64,000 nt of DNA from Pelagibacterium montanilacus (GCF_003992665.1 NZ_RZMX01000008.1:124001-188000), one strand, 5' to 3'. Positions 1-8,872 are shown, numbered from the stretch's first letter. Notes: generated by a model from the letters alone, not told the origin. Numbers and translations are program-made.

Positions 1-854
1 ACGCCCTTCAGCAGCGCGATGTCAGAGCCGATGCGGGGCTGGAGATAGTCAGAGGCGATCTCGTCGCCGCCCTTGAGCATGGAGCTGGGGGATTTGGGCA
101 CGGCGAACTTGACCAGCCCGGGCTCGCGCGCCGGGTTGATGACGATGACCTCCCCTCCCCTGTCCCGGCAGGATTTGAGCATGTGAATGAAGCGCGGGTG
201 GTTCGATGACGGATTGGCGCCAATCACGAAAATAAGGTCCGCGCCCTTGAGGTCGGCGAGTTCCACCGTTGCGGTGCCTTTGCCGATGGTGGTGGCGAGG
301 CCCTCGCTGGTGGCCTGATGGCAGAAATACGAGCAATTGTTGACGTTGTTGGTGCCGTAAAGCCGGGCGATCAACTGAAACAGAAATCCCGCCTCGTTGG
401 ACGAGCGGCCCGAGGAATAGAAAAAGCTGCGGTCCGGATCAGTGGCGCGGAGCCGGGACGCGGCAATATCGAGTGCGAAATCCCAGTCGACGACCCGATA
501 GCGATCTTCGCCCGCGCCTTTGTAGATCGGGTCGCCCAGCCGGCCCAGATGCTCCATTTCCCGGCCGGAAAGCTCCTTGAGCTCGGCCAGCGGGTGATCG
601 AAGATTTCATGGGGGATCGGAGGCTGGATATCGGTGGACTGGGCCTGCACGCTCTTGTTGCAGACCGAGGGAAACTCTCCGAGCTCGTTGGTCATGCCGC
701 CGCGCTGCCCGCCCATGCCATAAGCACAGGCCTTGCAGGTGTTCTTGGCCGTGAGCGCCTTGGCGGCCTTGCCGACTCCCATGCGCGAGACGGTCTGGAG
801 GGTGTAAAGGACCTTCTTGGGGCCGCCGCCGACGATGGGACGCTGCTGGTTCAT
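1..854 (-). CDS. FdhF/YdeP-family molybdopterin oxidoreductase, 5' part (3' end outside window)
   Basis: The first 284 or so residues of a formate-dehydrogenase-like molybdopterin enzyme, read leftward off the window edge. A start at 854 is preceded by AAGGAG. Near residues 37-50 there is a two-cysteine motif (TCKACAYGMGG) typical of the FdhF/YdeP group, which binds bis-MGD and often lacks the full four-Cys cluster of true formate dehydrogenases. Later blocks (FFYSSGRSSNEAGF, NCSYFCHQAT, VIGANPSSNHPR) match the molybdopterin-binding fold. The family has been linked to acid resistance and formate or oxalate metabolism, but the substrate here cannot be read from the sequence. The catalytic and C-terminal cofactor domains lie outside the window. 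Confidence 0.85.
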   Translation of the reverse strand, partial: MNQQRPIVGGGPKKVLYTLQTVSRMGVGKAAKALTAKNTCKACAYGMGGQRGGMTNELGEFPSVCNKSVQAQSTDIQPPIPHEIFDHPLAELKELSGREMEHLGRLGDPIYKGAGEDRYRVVDWDFALDIAASRLRATDPDRSFFYSSGRSSNEAGFLFQLIARLYGTNNVNNCSYFCHQATSEGLATTIGKGTATVELADLKGADLIFVIGANPSSNHPRFIHMLKSCRDRGGEVIVINPAREPGLVKFAVPKSPSSMLKGGDEIASDYLQPRIGSDIALLKG

Positions 855-987
855 GGGTGGGGGTCTCCTTGGCCGCACTATGCACCCGCGCCCCGGCGCG
901 ACGCAATCGGGGCTGCGACGAGACGGCATATGGTCGCGGCCCGGCGGGGGCGCTAAGTCTCGGATCGAACATACCAGGTGCCCAAGC

Positions 988-1260
988 ATGCTCCAGACCC
1001 TGCTCATTCCGCTTTGCGGCCTGATGATCCTTGCCGCCGCCATCAGGGGGCTGCTGCCCCGCGCCCGCTGGCGCGAGCGGTTCTATTCGGCCTTCACCGG
1101 CGGGTGGTCGGTGTTCGGGGCCGCAATCTACCATCCGCTGTGGTTTGGTCGGCTGGCCCCAGTGGGCTGGGTGCACAGCCCGGCCATCGTGATGGTCTTC
1201 GGCCTGGGCCTTCTGATGCTCGGCGTTTTCGGCGCCTCGATGCTGATCGGCGACAAATAG
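988..1260 (+). CDS. small integral membrane protein of unknown function
   Basis: A 90-residue protein with about three hydrophobic segments (residues 1-22, 38-55 and 65-86) separated by an Arg-rich loop (LLPRARWRERFY). The start at 988 was chosen because the hydrophobic N-terminus begins there and AGGTG lies about eight bases upstream. It is divergent from the FdhF-like gene, so the 130-base gap holds both promoters. I do not recognise a family. It could be an accessory membrane protein, but no partner is evident. Confidence 0.6.
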   Translation: MLQTLLIPLCGLMILAAAIRGLLPRARWRERFYSAFTGGWSVFGAAIYHPLWFGRLAPVGWVHSPAIVMVFGLGLLMLGVFGASMLIGDK

Positions 1261-1412
1261 CTGAATCCGGGCGTCGAACCTCGACAATCAAGGACTTGGC
1301 GCCGTCTTCTGAATCAATCAGCGAGGGACCCCGACCGAGTGCTAGCATGCATGCGGGCGACCGGATTTCCGTATCGGAAGCGCGGCACATCAATGACTTA
1401 GAATGCTTGTTC

Positions 1413-1440
1413 TGATTCCATCCGTCAGGAAAATGCTCTA
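1413..1440. repeat. degenerate copy of the TAGAGCATATCC dispersed repeat
   Basis: By eye 20 of 28 positions match the sequence at 61821-61848, including the shared ATGCTCTA end. It lies in the gap before the YdcZ pair and is probably a decayed copy. The rest of the 1261-1477 gap shows no gene. Confidence 0.4.
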
Positions 1441-1477
1441 GCACGGTCGGGCCCGCTACGCCCTCCCGAGTCGCCCC

Positions 1478-1954
1478 ATGCCCACCATCGTCCACCGACC
1501 ATCCCTCCTGCACCTGCTGCTCGCGTTCGCCAGCGGGGGCCTGCTGACGGTGATGGTGGATTTCAATGCGCTGCTGGCCTCCCATTCCAGCGCGTTTCAT
1601 TCCTCATGGGTGGCGCACGCGACCGGCTCGGTGGCGGGGCTGATCTTTCTTGCCATCCTGCGTATGGGCGCGTCCGCCGCCGCCAAGGGCGGAAGGCCCC
1701 CCGCCCCGCTCTGGGCCTATTCGGCCGGGATTCTCGGGGGTGCGACGGTGATGCTGACCTCGACCGCAGCCAATTCGGCGCTGGCGCTTTCGGGCACGCT
1801 GGCACTCGGTCTTGCCGGTCAGGTGCTGTTTTCGCTGGCTGCCGACCGATGGGGTCTGTTCGGCCTGCCCCGGCGTATGCCGCGGCTCACCGATTTCGGT
1901 GCGCTGGCGCTGATCGCGGGCGGCTCGGTGCTCATCATTTTCGGGTGGGGGTAA
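1478..1954 (+). CDS. YdcZ-type (DUF606) membrane transporter, first of a pair
   Basis: A 158-residue, mostly hydrophobic protein with about five membrane segments. It resembles the DMT_YdcZ family, where each polypeptide is half the size of a drug/metabolite transporter and two adjacent genes are thought to form one functional unit. Visible features are the N-terminal segment with an LLAFASGG core, a central segment rich in small residues (ANSALALSGTLALG) and a C-terminal helix (LIAGGSVLIIFGW). The next gene starts three bases after its stop, so the two are almost certainly co-transcribed and partners. The substrate is unknown. Confidence 0.75.
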   Translation: MPTIVHRPSLLHLLLAFASGGLLTVMVDFNALLASHSSAFHSSWVAHATGSVAGLIFLAILRMGASAAAKGGRPPAPLWAYSAGILGGATVMLTSTAANSALALSGTLALGLAGQVLFSLAADRWGLFGLPRRMPRLTDFGALALIAGGSVLIIFGWG

Positions 1955-1957
1955 ACC

Positions 1958-2386
1958 ATGACCACCGCGATCCTTCTTGCCCTGCTCGCGGGCGTCCTGA
2001 TCAGCCTTTCCCGCCAGATTAACGGACGGCTGGCGCTCTCGACCAGCGCGCTCGCCGCGTCGTTCTGGAACCACATCGTGGGCTTTGTGGCGCTGACCGT
2101 TGTCGGGCTGGCGCTGGGCATGCTCTGGCCGGAGGGGGCGCTGTCTGCACCCTGGTACACCTACTTCGCCGGAACACTCGGGGTGATCTTCGTGGCCTCG
2201 GGAAGCTGGCTGATCGTGCGTATCGGGGCGACGAACACCGCGATGCTGGTCATTGGGGGACAGATGGTCTCGGGCGTGGTCCTCGACCTCATGCGCGGAG
2301 CAAACGACAACATCCCCGCAAGCGCCGTAGGCGTCGCCATGATCATCGCCGGCATGGCGCTGACCCAGCGGCGGCGCGCCGACTGA
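1958..2386 (+). CDS. YdcZ-type (DUF606) membrane transporter, second of a pair
   Basis: A 142-residue membrane protein related to its upstream neighbour. It shows the family's typical opening (residues 1-30, ending SRQINGRLA) and a motif around ASFWNHIVG. Later segments include IGGQMVSGVVLDL and a final helix before a basic tail (TQRRRAD). The three-base spacing to the previous gene suggests translational coupling and a heteromeric transporter. A strong hairpin at 2416-2457 closes the unit. The substrate cannot be inferred. Confidence 0.75.
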   Translation: MTTAILLALLAGVLISLSRQINGRLALSTSALAASFWNHIVGFVALTVVGLALGMLWPEGALSAPWYTYFAGTLGVIFVASGSWLIVRIGATNTAMLVIGGQMVSGVVLDLMRGANDNIPASAVGVAMIIAGMALTQRRRAD

Positions 2387-2415
2387 GGACGAGACTGCGT
2401 TCGATTACAAAACCT

Positions 2416-2457
2416 TGCGGCATTTTCGCGATTCAGAACCTTCGCGAGAATGCCGCA
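2416..2457. terminator. bidirectional hairpin between convergent genes
   Basis: Fifteen bases at 2416-2430 pair with 2443-2457 at 14 of 15 positions, plus one G-T wobble, around a 12-base loop. It lies between the stop of the YdcZ pair and the stop of the ABC permease, so it can end both transcripts. No long T run follows on either side. Confidence 0.6.
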
Positions 2458-2467
2458 CTCACCTTCA

Positions 2468-3289
2468 TCAGCCCGCCATGGTCTGGGAGCGATGGGCCCA
2501 GCCGGTGGTGCGCTTCTCGATCCAGGCCATGAGCGCGTACATCGCGATGCCCTCGATGGCGAGCATGACGAGCCCGGCAAAGACCAGCGGCACGTTGAAC
2601 TGGCTCTGGGCCGAGGCCATCATGAATCCCAGACCGGAATTGGCCGCGATGGTCTCGGAGATCACCGAGCCCACGAAAGCCAGTGTGATGGCAATCTTGA
2701 GCGAGCCGAAGAAATAGGGCATCGAACGAGGAATCCCGACCTTGAGCATGATGTCCATCTTTTTCGCCCCGAGCGCCCGCAAGACGTCCTCGGTCTCGGG
2801 CTCGATGGTGGCAAGGCCCGTGGCGACGTTGACCACTATGGGAAAGAACGCGATCAGGAACGCGGTGAGGATGGCCGGGATGGTGCCGATGCCGAACCAG
2901 ATCACGAGGATCGGCACCACCGCCACCTTGGGAATGGCGTTGAACCCGACCATGATGGGGTAGAGCCCGGCATAGATCATCCGCGACCAGCCCACGAGCA
3001 GGCCGAGCGCCATGCCCGCGACCACCGCCAGGAGGAAGCCGACGGTGGTGGTGTAAAGCGTCTGGAGGGAATGGCGCTGGATGGCGCCCCAATACTGCAC
3101 GATCGCCTCGAAAATGCGCGTGGGCGCTGGCAGGATGGTGTGAGGCAGGCCCGACAGGCGCACGCCCAGTTCCCAGAGCACGAACAGCGCAACAGTATAG
3201 ATCCAGGGCATGAGCGGCAGCCAGTTGAACGGCTTGCGCTCGGGCTCGACCGGCAGGGCGACGGGTTCGCTCGTCTCGGTGGCACTCAT
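2468..3289 (-). CDS. ABC importer permease, NitT/TauT (SsuC-like) family
   Basis: A 273-residue inner-membrane permease with about six transmembrane helices and the BPD_transp_1 fold. The EAA-type coupling loop is visible around ALGAKKMDIMLKVGIPRSMPYF (about residues 193-214), which contacts the ATPase. The N-terminal 22 residues are cytosolic and Pro/Glu-rich. Its ATG overlaps the stop of the upstream ATPase gene by four bases (ATGA), so the two are translationally coupled. With the ATPase and the NMT1-type binding protein it forms a complete importer for a small organic substrate. Aromatic sulfonates, nitrate, taurine or a thiamine precursor are possible, but none is proved. Confidence 0.9.
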   Translation of the reverse strand: MSATETSEPVALPVEPERKPFNWLPLMPWIYTVALFVLWELGVRLSGLPHTILPAPTRIFEAIVQYWGAIQRHSLQTLYTTTVGFLLAVVAGMALGLLVGWSRMIYAGLYPIMVGFNAIPKVAVVPILVIWFGIGTIPAILTAFLIAFFPIVVNVATGLATIEPETEDVLRALGAKKMDIMLKVGIPRSMPYFFGSLKIAITLAFVGSVISETIAANSGLGFMMASAQSQFNVPLVFAGLVMLAIEGIAMYALMAWIEKRTTGWAHRSQTMAG

Positions 3290-4077
3290 GCTGCGACCCT
3301 CGCATCGGCAATCTCGCCGCGCAGGGCCTGCACGACGTCATTGAACCGGCTCTCATACATCAGCGAAATGTCGCGCGGGCGCTCGAAGGTGATGTCGTGA
3401 ACCTTCAGGATGCGCCCGGGGCGCGCGCTCATCACATGCACGGTGTCGGCAAGAAACACGGCCTCGCGCAGATCATGGGTAACGAGCACGATGGTGACGT
3501 CCTGGGAGGCATGGAGGTCGCGGATGACCTGCCAGAGCTCCTCGCGGGTGAAGGCGTCGAGCGCGCCGAACGGCTCGTCGAGCATCAGAAGGTCAGGCTC
3601 GTGAATCAGCGCGCGGCAGAGATTGGCGCGCTGCTGCATGCCGCCCGAGAGCTGCCAGGGATATTTCGAGCCGAAGCCTTTCAGGCCCACCGTCTCGAGC
3701 AGGTGCTCGGCCTGCTCCACATATTCCTTCTTGTGCCGGCGCAGGCGCTTCTTGTGCTTCTCCACGATCTCGAGCGGCAGGAGCACATTGTCGAGCGTGG
3801 TGCGCCACGGCAGCATGGTGGGGTTCTGGAACGCCATACCCACGATCGAGACGGGCTTGGTGACGTGCGTGCCCGCGACCGTCACCACCCCGCGCTGGGG
3901 AATGTGCAGCCCGGTGACCAGCTTCATGAGCGTGGACTTGCCGCACCCCGAGGGCCCGACCACGGCGGCGAATTCGCCCCGTTTGACGGCCATCTCCAGC
4001 CCCGACACCGCGAGCGTGCCATCGGCACCCCCGTAGCGCATGTCGACCTTCTCGATGGTGACGAGATGATTTGCCAC
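3286..4077 (-). CDS. ABC importer ATP-binding protein, NitT/TauT family
   Basis: A 263-residue ATPase with the full nucleotide-binding set: Walker A GPSGCGKST (about residues 42-50), Q-loop FQNPTMLPW, signature LSGGMQQR, Walker B LLMLDEPF, D-loop and switch His in LVTHD. It powers the adjacent permease. It sits second in the transcript after the binding-protein gene, separated from it by a 150-base gap with a strong hairpin at 4184-4210 that probably lowers its expression relative to the binding protein. Confidence 0.92.
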   Translation of the reverse strand: MANHLVTIEKVDMRYGGADGTLAVSGLEMAVKRGEFAAVVGPSGCGKSTLMKLVTGLHIPQRGVVTVAGTHVTKPVSIVGMAFQNPTMLPWRTTLDNVLLPLEIVEKHKKRLRRHKKEYVEQAEHLLETVGLKGFGSKYPWQLSGGMQQRANLCRALIHEPDLLMLDEPFGALDAFTREELWQVIRDLHASQDVTIVLVTHDLREAVFLADTVHVMSARPGRILKVHDITFERPRDISLMYESRFNDVVQALRGEIADARVAA

Positions 4078-4183
4078 TTCGCTGAACCCCTTTGGTGCGC
4101 GCCCGATACTGCCCTTGCCTTGCCCTCCCCTTCATGGGGGACGATCCTTGTTCTTACCCCTGCCCTTTTGGGGAGCAGGGAAA

Positions 4184-4210
4184 GAGCCCCTCCCGTTGCG
4201 GGAGAGGCTC
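4184..4210 (-). terminator. intra-operon hairpin after the binding-protein gene
   Basis: A 12-base stem (4184-4195 with 4199-4210, one mismatch) around a TTG loop lies just after the stop of the binding-protein gene. Only a short T stretch follows on the minus strand. This fits partial termination or 3'-end protection of the abundant binding-protein mRNA. A weaker inverted repeat lies at about 4159-4180. Confidence 0.55.
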
Positions 4211-4226
4211 GAGCATGGATTTGCCG

Positions 4227-5252
4227 TTAGGGCATCATGCGATCTTCCATGGGCGGAAGATAGCTGTCGTCAAAGACATCGGCTGCTGAGATGTCGGACT
4301 GGATGCCGATCGATGTCGCGAGCTGGGCGATCGAGGCGTCGAGCCGGTCCATGTCCACCCCGCCGATGCCATTCTCCTGAACGTAGGCGGTGTTGATGTT
4401 CATGTCGTTGGCCATCTGAAGCCGCTCGATTTCGATGTCGAGGTCCAGAATATCATTGGCGGCGACGACCGCGGCGGCTCCAGCCTCCACATCGGCAGCC
4501 GCATCGGCAAAGCCCTTGGCCAGCGCGCGCAGCATGCCTTCGACGGCCTCGGGATTTTCCTCGGCGAAGTCGGTATTGACCAGAATGGCATTACCGTAGA
4601 GGTCCAGACCGTGCTCGGCCATCAGGATGGTGGCAATGTCCTCATCCTCGATACCCTGGGCCTTGAGGTTGAGGATGACCGAGAAGGCGAACCCGAACAC
4701 CGCATCCACGTCGCCCTGGGCCAGCATGGGTTCGCGGACCGGAAAGCCGATGGATTCGATTGTGATGTCAGAAGTGTCGATGCCCGCGGCCTCGACAAAT
4801 GCCGGCCACTGGGCGAACGCGCCATCGGGCGGCGGGGCACCAAGAGTCTTGCCCTCGAGCGAGGCCGGATCATCGGTCACGCCCAGCGAGCGGCGGCCTA
4901 CGACCGCGAAGGTCGGGGTCTCGTAGATCATCATGATCGCCTTGACCGGCTGGTCGGGATCCTCATCGAGGAACTTGATGAGCGAGTTGATGTCGCCAAA
5001 GCCCATATTGTAGGTGCCCGTGGCCACGCGCGGGATCACTTCGACCGAGCCGGCGCCGACGTCGAATGTGACGTTGAGCCCCTCTTCCTCGAAGTATCCG
5101 TTCTCTTCTGCGAGCAGGAAGCCCGCGGCCGGGCCTTCGATCCGCCAGTCGAGGGTGAAGCGGACATCGGTCTGGGCCAGCGCAGGCGAGGCCAGCGCTG
5201 CGCCTGCGACGAGCGCTCCGGCCGTCACGGTGAACAGTCTGCGATTGAGCAT
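4227..5252 (-). CDS. NMT1/TauA-type ABC substrate-binding protein
   Basis: A 341-residue periplasmic binding protein. The start at 5252 is preceded by AAGGGGAA and opens a clear Sec signal peptide (MLNRRLFTVTAGALVAGAALASPALA, cut near residue 26). The mature part shows NMT1/THI5-like blocks: AGFLLAEENGYF near the start, then GAGSVEVIPRVATG, and GKTLGAPPPDG in the hinge region. Related proteins bind nitrate, sulfonates or pyrimidine precursors of thiamine; the ligand here is not determinable by eye. No TPP riboswitch-like sequence was noticed upstream, but an inverted repeat at 5292-5320 may be an operator. Confidence 0.88.
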   Translation of the reverse strand: MLNRRLFTVTAGALVAGAALASPALAQTDVRFTLDWRIEGPAAGFLLAEENGYFEEEGLNVTFDVGAGSVEVIPRVATGTYNMGFGDINSLIKFLDEDPDQPVKAIMMIYETPTFAVVGRRSLGVTDDPASLEGKTLGAPPPDGAFAQWPAFVEAAGIDTSDITIESIGFPVREPMLAQGDVDAVFGFAFSVILNLKAQGIEDEDIATILMAEHGLDLYGNAILVNTDFAEENPEAVEGMLRALAKGFADAAADVEAGAAAVVAANDILDLDIEIERLQMANDMNINTAYVQENGIGGVDMDRLDASIAQLATSIGIQSDISAADVFDDSYLPPMEDRMMP

Positions 5253-5291
5253 GGTGGTTTCCCCTTGTTTGCCGGGGGTGATTGAAACGCC

Positions 5292-5320
5292 GCATTTTTT
5301 GACTGTAAAGTAAAAAATGC
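5292..5320 (-). promoter_or_regulatory. inverted repeat upstream of the ABC importer operon
   Basis: GCATTTTTT at 5292-5300 is mirrored by AAAAAATGC at 5312-5320 around an 11-base centre. The palindrome lies 40-68 bases before the binding-protein start, where a repressor or activator of the importer would act. The regulator is unknown; the adjacent Lrp-type protein is one candidate. Confidence 0.4.
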
Positions 5321-5406
5321 CGTTTTTGGCGTCACCTAGCCTATTTGACCACACGATAGGCAGCGCGCTTAGTCCCTTTGCCCGCACGCTGGGCAAACGC
5401 AAGACG

Positions 5407-5871
5407 TCAGACGGGATAACCGGCCAGCGGCTTCACTTCCCTTATGCTCATGTTGGAATGGACGCGGGCGACGCCGGGAAGCCGGGCCACCAGATCGCGG
5501 TGCAGCCGCTCGAAGGCCGGCGCGTCCTCGCACACCACGCGCAGGATATAATCGGACTGCCCTGCCATCAGATGACATTCGAGGATTTCGGGAATGGCGC
5601 GCACCGCCGATTCGAAGGCCTCGAGAACCGGCTCGCTCTGGCTGACCAGCGAGACCTCTATGAAAAAGTGCATCACAAGGCCAAGCTCGCGCTGGCCGAG
5701 CACGGCCCGATAGCCCTTGACCAGCCCCCGCTCCTCGAGCGCTCGCAGCCGCCGGTGACAGGCCGATGGCGAAAGGCCGACCAGCGCCCCGAGATCGGCC
5801 ATCGAGAGGCTCGAATCCCGTTGCACCGATCGCAGGATGTTGCGGTCTGCCTGCGATAGTTGCATTTTCAT
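5407..5871 (-). CDS. Lrp/AsnC-family transcriptional regulator (probable regulator of ald)
   Basis: A 154-residue regulator with an N-terminal helix-turn-helix (about residues 6-55, with LGALVGLSPSACHRRLRALEE) and a C-terminal RAM ligand-binding domain (about 65-150, including ILECHLMAGQSDYILRV). Length and layout are normal for the family. It is divergent from alanine dehydrogenase across a 127-base gap, the common arrangement for AldR-type activators that respond to alanine. A second ATG two codons in (5865) is an equally possible start, because the purine-rich stretch upstream is placed ambiguously. It probably also controls its own gene. Confidence 0.88.
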   Translation of the reverse strand: MKMQLSQADRNILRSVQRDSSLSMADLGALVGLSPSACHRRLRALEERGLVKGYRAVLGQRELGLVMHFFIEVSLVSQSEPVLEAFESAVRAIPEILECHLMAGQSDYILRVVCEDAPAFERLHRDLVARLPGVARVHSNMSIREVKPLAGYPV

Positions 5872-5902
5872 CCCGATTTTCCCTAGATCAGCGCAATCAT
5901 GA

Positions 5903-5935
5903 TGCAAAGAATGCGGACAGGGCGCTGACTTTGCA
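5903..5935. promoter_or_regulatory. candidate Lrp-type operator in the ald divergent gap
   Basis: TGCAAAG (5903-5909) and CTTTGCA (5929-5935) form a perfect 7-base inverted repeat 19 bases apart, between the regulator and ald starts. Lrp-family octamers bind pairs of such half-sites, so this is a reasonable binding site, inferred from position and symmetry only. Confidence 0.4.
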
Positions 5936-5998
5936 ACCGCTTGGTGCGACAAAAAGCCTAGCCTTTCCTCCAGATCACACACACCATAGGAGGCGGCG

Positions 5999-7114
5999 AT
6001 GCGCATTGGCGTGCCGAGAGAAATCAAGAACCATGAGTATCGCGTCGGCCTGACGCCCGAAAGCGTCGCCGAGCTGGTTGCCCATGGCCACGAGGTGGCC
6101 GTGCAAGCCGGCGCGGGCGACGGCATCGGGGCGGGCGACGACGTCTATCGCGCCGCGGGGGCGGAAATCGCGCCGGATGCGCGTGCGGTCTTTGCGGACG
6201 CGGAAATGATCGTGAAGGTCAAGGAGCCACAGGCCGCCGAACGCGCCATGCTGCGCGACGACCATATCCTCTTCACCTATCTCCACCTGGCACCGGACGC
6301 CGATCAGACGCGGGACCTCGTGAAATCGGGCGCCGTGTGCATCGCCTATGAGACCGTGACCGATACCAATGGCGGGCTGCCGCTGCTCAAGCCCATGAGC
6401 CAGGTCGCGGGCCGCATGTCGGTTCAGGCCGGCGCCACCGCGCTCGAGAAGGCCCATGGCGGCCGCGGGGTGTTGCTGGGCGGCGTGCCGGGCGTGCATC
6501 CGGCCAAGGTGACCGTCATCGGCGGGGGCGTCGTGGGCTTCAACGCCGCCCAGATGGCCGTGGGCCTGCATGCGGACGTTACAATCCTCGACAAGAGCTC
6601 GTCAGCGCTTGAACGGCTCTCGAACCATTTCGAATCCTCGGCCAAGGTGGTGTTCGCGTCCGGCGCTGCGGTGGCCGAACATGTCGCCCAGTCCGATCTC
6701 GTGATCGGCGCCGTTTTGGTGCCCGGCGCGGCGGCGCCACAACTTGTGACCCGCGAAATGCTCTCGACCATGCAGTCTGGCGCTGTGCTCGTCGATGTGG
6801 CCATAGATCAGGGCGGGTGCTTTGAGACCTCAAAGCCGACCACCCATGCCGATCCGACCTATGTGGTCGACGGGGTGGTCCATTACTGCGTGGCCAACAT
6901 GCCCGGCGCCGTGGCTCGCACCTCGACCTACGCGCTCAACAACGTGACGCTGCCCTTCGCGATCGCACTGGCCAACAAGGGCTGGAAGCGGGCGCTGACC
7001 GACGATGCGCATCTGCGCAACGGGTTGAACGTTGCCCATGGCAAGGTGACGTGCGCACCTGTCGCCGACGTGCTGGGCTACGAGTTCGTCCCTGCCCCCG
7101 AAGTGATCGCCTGA
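5999..7114 (+). CDS. ald: alanine dehydrogenase
   Basis: A 371-residue enzyme that interconverts L-alanine and pyruvate with ammonia and NAD(H), in the cytosol. It starts with the family signature [16 protein letters not shown] and keeps the expected catalytic region: Lys in IVKVKEPQ (about 73-75), His in FTYLHLAPD (about 95) and an NAD-binding glycine stretch [10 protein letters not shown] (about 176-185). Length matches the family (about 371). AGGAGG lies just upstream of the ATG. Control by the divergent Lrp-type regulator is likely. A perfect 15-base hairpin follows the stop. Confidence 0.96.
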   Translation: MRIGVPREIKNHEYRVGLTPESVAELVAHGHEVAVQAGAGDGIGAGDDVYRAAGAEIAPDARAVFADAEMIVKVKEPQAAERAMLRDDHILFTYLHLAPDADQTRDLVKSGAVCIAYETVTDTNGGLPLLKPMSQVAGRMSVQAGATALEKAHGGRGVLLGGVPGVHPAKVTVIGGGVVGFNAAQMAVGLHADVTILDKSSSALERLSNHFESSAKVVFASGAAVAEHVAQSDLVIGAVLVPGAAAPQLVTREMLSTMQSGAVLVDVAIDQGGCFETSKPTTHADPTYVVDGVVHYCVANMPGAVARTSTYALNNVTLPFAIALANKGWKRALTDDAHLRNGLNVAHGKVTCAPVADVLGYEFVPAPEVIA

Positions 7115-7117
7115 GAC

Positions 7118-7153
7118 ATGAGCGCCGACCGGCCGGAGCCGGTCGGCGCTCAT
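7118..7153. terminator. strong bidirectional hairpin after ald
   Basis: Bases 7118-7132 pair perfectly with 7139-7153 (15 base pairs) around a 6-base loop. It lies between the convergent ends of ald and the hypothetical gene at 7164 and can terminate either transcript. Confidence 0.7.
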
Positions 7154-7163
7154 GGATTCAGCT

Positions 7164-7877
7164 TTACGGGCTATCGTTCACGCTGGCGGCAAGATAGATC
7201 GAAAGCCGGCCATCATCGAACCGTTGAGCTGCCAGGACGGTATCGGGCAAAACGCCCTGCGCATCAAGATGGGCCGCGATGTCGGAGTTCTGTGAGAGGT
7301 TCTCACGCACACTGGCCAGTTCGACCCGACGGGCGCGTTCGAGCGTCGCGTGGTCCCGGCCGCAAAGGGCGACGGGCACGAGATAGATAGACGCGGGCTG
7401 GGCCATATCGCCCTGCTTCCAGCCCGACAGCATCGCATCGAGATGGGCAAGGTCTTCGTCGCACCCAGTCTCGATCGTGCCGGGGGCGGTCGCGGAGTTC
7501 TGGCCCGGATCGGCGGAGGGCACGGTGGTGCCCGGCCCGGCGGACGCTGCATCGTCCTGACCGCCAATCGAGATCGCGGCGCCAATCTCCGGGTCTATAT
7601 CTCCGATCGAGACACCGAGCGTACCGTCGCCATCGACGGACGGGCCGTCATCGCCGAGATCGATGTCGAGTTGGCCGCTCGCGGAGCGGGAAATTTCGGT
7701 ATCGGTCGGGCTCACGGAGACGGACGTTTCACTGTCCCCGTCACCCAGAATGCGTTGAGACAAGGCCGGCGAGCTCAGGAGAACGCCGACAAAGCCGACC
7801 GATCCGGCAAGGATCAGTGCGGACAGGAGTGTGGGGCGCGATGCGCCCCACACGGGATGGAGGATGGACCGGGCCAT
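7164..7877 (-). CDS. secreted/anchored hypothetical protein, acidic linker plus two-Cys C-terminal module
   Basis: A 237-residue protein with a hydrophobic segment at about residues 15-40 (signal peptide or anchor), an acidic Gly/Asp/Ser-rich middle (about 42-135) and a folded-looking C-terminal part (about 139-229) with Cys139 and Cys172. That C-terminal part aligns by eye with residues 173-268 of the protein at 8894-9706: both cysteines, a W and hydrophobic strand pattern, and the closing GxLxxY motif. The last 50 residues also resemble the end of the protein at 7879-8472. It starts one base after that gene's stop, so they form one transcription unit. No family is recognised; an envelope role is inferred from the signal. 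Confidence 0.7.
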   Translation of the reverse strand: MARSILHPVWGASRPTLLSALILAGSVGFVGVLLSSPALSQRILGDGDSETSVSVSPTDTEISRSASGQLDIDLGDDGPSVDGDGTLGVSIGDIDPEIGAAISIGGQDDAASAGPGTTVPSADPGQNSATAPGTIETGCDEDLAHLDAMLSGWKQGDMAQPASIYLVPVALCGRDHATLERARRVELASVRENLSQNSDIAAHLDAQGVLPDTVLAAQRFDDGRLSIYLAASVNDSP

Positions 7878-7878
7878 C

Positions 7879-8472
7879 TTAGTCGTTGGTGTACAGAATC
7901 AGCGTTCCGTCGTTGCTGTTGTCGACAGCGATCACGTCGGAAACGTCGATGTTGTTGCCGGCGAGGGCGTTGTTGAGCGCCTCGTTACCGGAAATTTCGT
8001 TCTGCAGGTCGCCAACCGAGGCCTCGTTGCTCGAGAGAGCCTCATTGAGGGCGTTCGCATCGAAGTCGTTGAAGGCCTCGGAAACATCGACAACGCCGAT
8101 CTGCGAGATCGAACCCACATCGCCGATCGAACCGACGTCACCGGCATTGATGTTGCCGACAAGGTCAGAGAACGATCCGATGTCACCGATCGAGCCCACA
8201 TCGCCCACATTCGACTCGGCATCGCCTGCGTCCACATCCCCGGTACCGGTCACATCGCCGACCGAATTATCGACGTCATTGGTTACATCATCGACTGCGT
8301 CGACGGTGCCGTCGACCGTGTTGTCCACGCTATCGACGGTGCTATCAACAGTGCTTTCAACGCTATCGCCGACATCGTTGAGCGTATCGCCGAGCTCCTG
8401 GGCCGTGGCCGCGCCAGCAAGAAGGGCAACCGAAGCAACACCAGTGAGAAGGCTCTTGGCAAGAGTAGACAT
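7879..8472 (-). CDS. secreted acidic low-complexity protein
   Basis: A 197-residue protein. The start at 8472 follows AAGGAG and opens a clear signal peptide cut near AATAQE (residue 25). Residues 27-80 are Val/Asp/Thr repeats of the type VDxTVDxV, followed by Gly-Asp-Val-Gly-Ser-Ile repeats (about 90-126). Residues about 140-194 form a non-repetitive end with a closing pattern (VIAVDNSNDGTLILY) shared with its two neighbours. The composition suggests an extended extracellular or periplasmic, possibly Ca-binding, polypeptide, but this is inference. An AT-rich stretch at about 8575-8610 probably contains the promoter. Confidence 0.7.
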   Translation of the reverse strand: MSTLAKSLLTGVASVALLAGAATAQELGDTLNDVGDSVESTVDSTVDSVDNTVDGTVDAVDDVTNDVDNSVGDVTGTGDVDAGDAESNVGDVGSIGDIGSFSDLVGNINAGDVGSIGDVGSISQIGVVDVSEAFNDFDANALNEALSSNEASVGDLQNEISGNEALNNALAGNNIDVSDVIAVDNSNDGTLILYTND

Positions 8473-8835
8473 TATGCATCTCCTTTTTCGCGTAACCCTC
8501 CTGATCGAGGGTCTTCCGGTCCGACTGCGTTTTTGCAATCTAAACCCAAGAACGAGCTCCAAGCGCGGAAAGTTTCAACTTTTTCTTTTTAATTTCAATA
8601 ATTTAATGTGTTCGGAACGTGGCCAGCACCTTCGGCCTGGCCGGAAAATTCCGGTCAGGCACATCTGTCCTGCGCCGCTCCGGCCGCACAAGCGAAAACG
8701 GGCGCCCGCAAGACGCGTGTTCAGTCATGAAGGTGATTTTTGAGTGCTCGGTCTCCGCTGCATCCGGGGGCAACTCGCGCCCCCGCAGCGCGACAATGAG
8801 TGTGCAGAATCCCACCGCATCGCAGTTTGTTCCAC
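8473..8835. other. intergenic region with AT-rich promoter zone
   Basis: No convincing gene. The stretch 8575-8612 is unusually rich in T and A compared with the rest of the window and lies about 100 bases before the start at 8472, so it likely carries that promoter. The remainder shows no motif I can support. Confidence 0.4.
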
Positions 8836-8872
8836 AAAAAAGAGACGGCAGGCGCGCGCGGCGCCTGCCGTC
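8836..8872 (-). terminator. rho-independent terminator of the 8894-9706 gene
   Basis: A perfect 12-base stem (8844-8855 with 8861-8872) with a 5-base loop is followed on the minus strand by six T residues (8836-8841). It lies 22 bases after the stop of the Gly-rich secreted protein gene. Confidence 0.85.
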
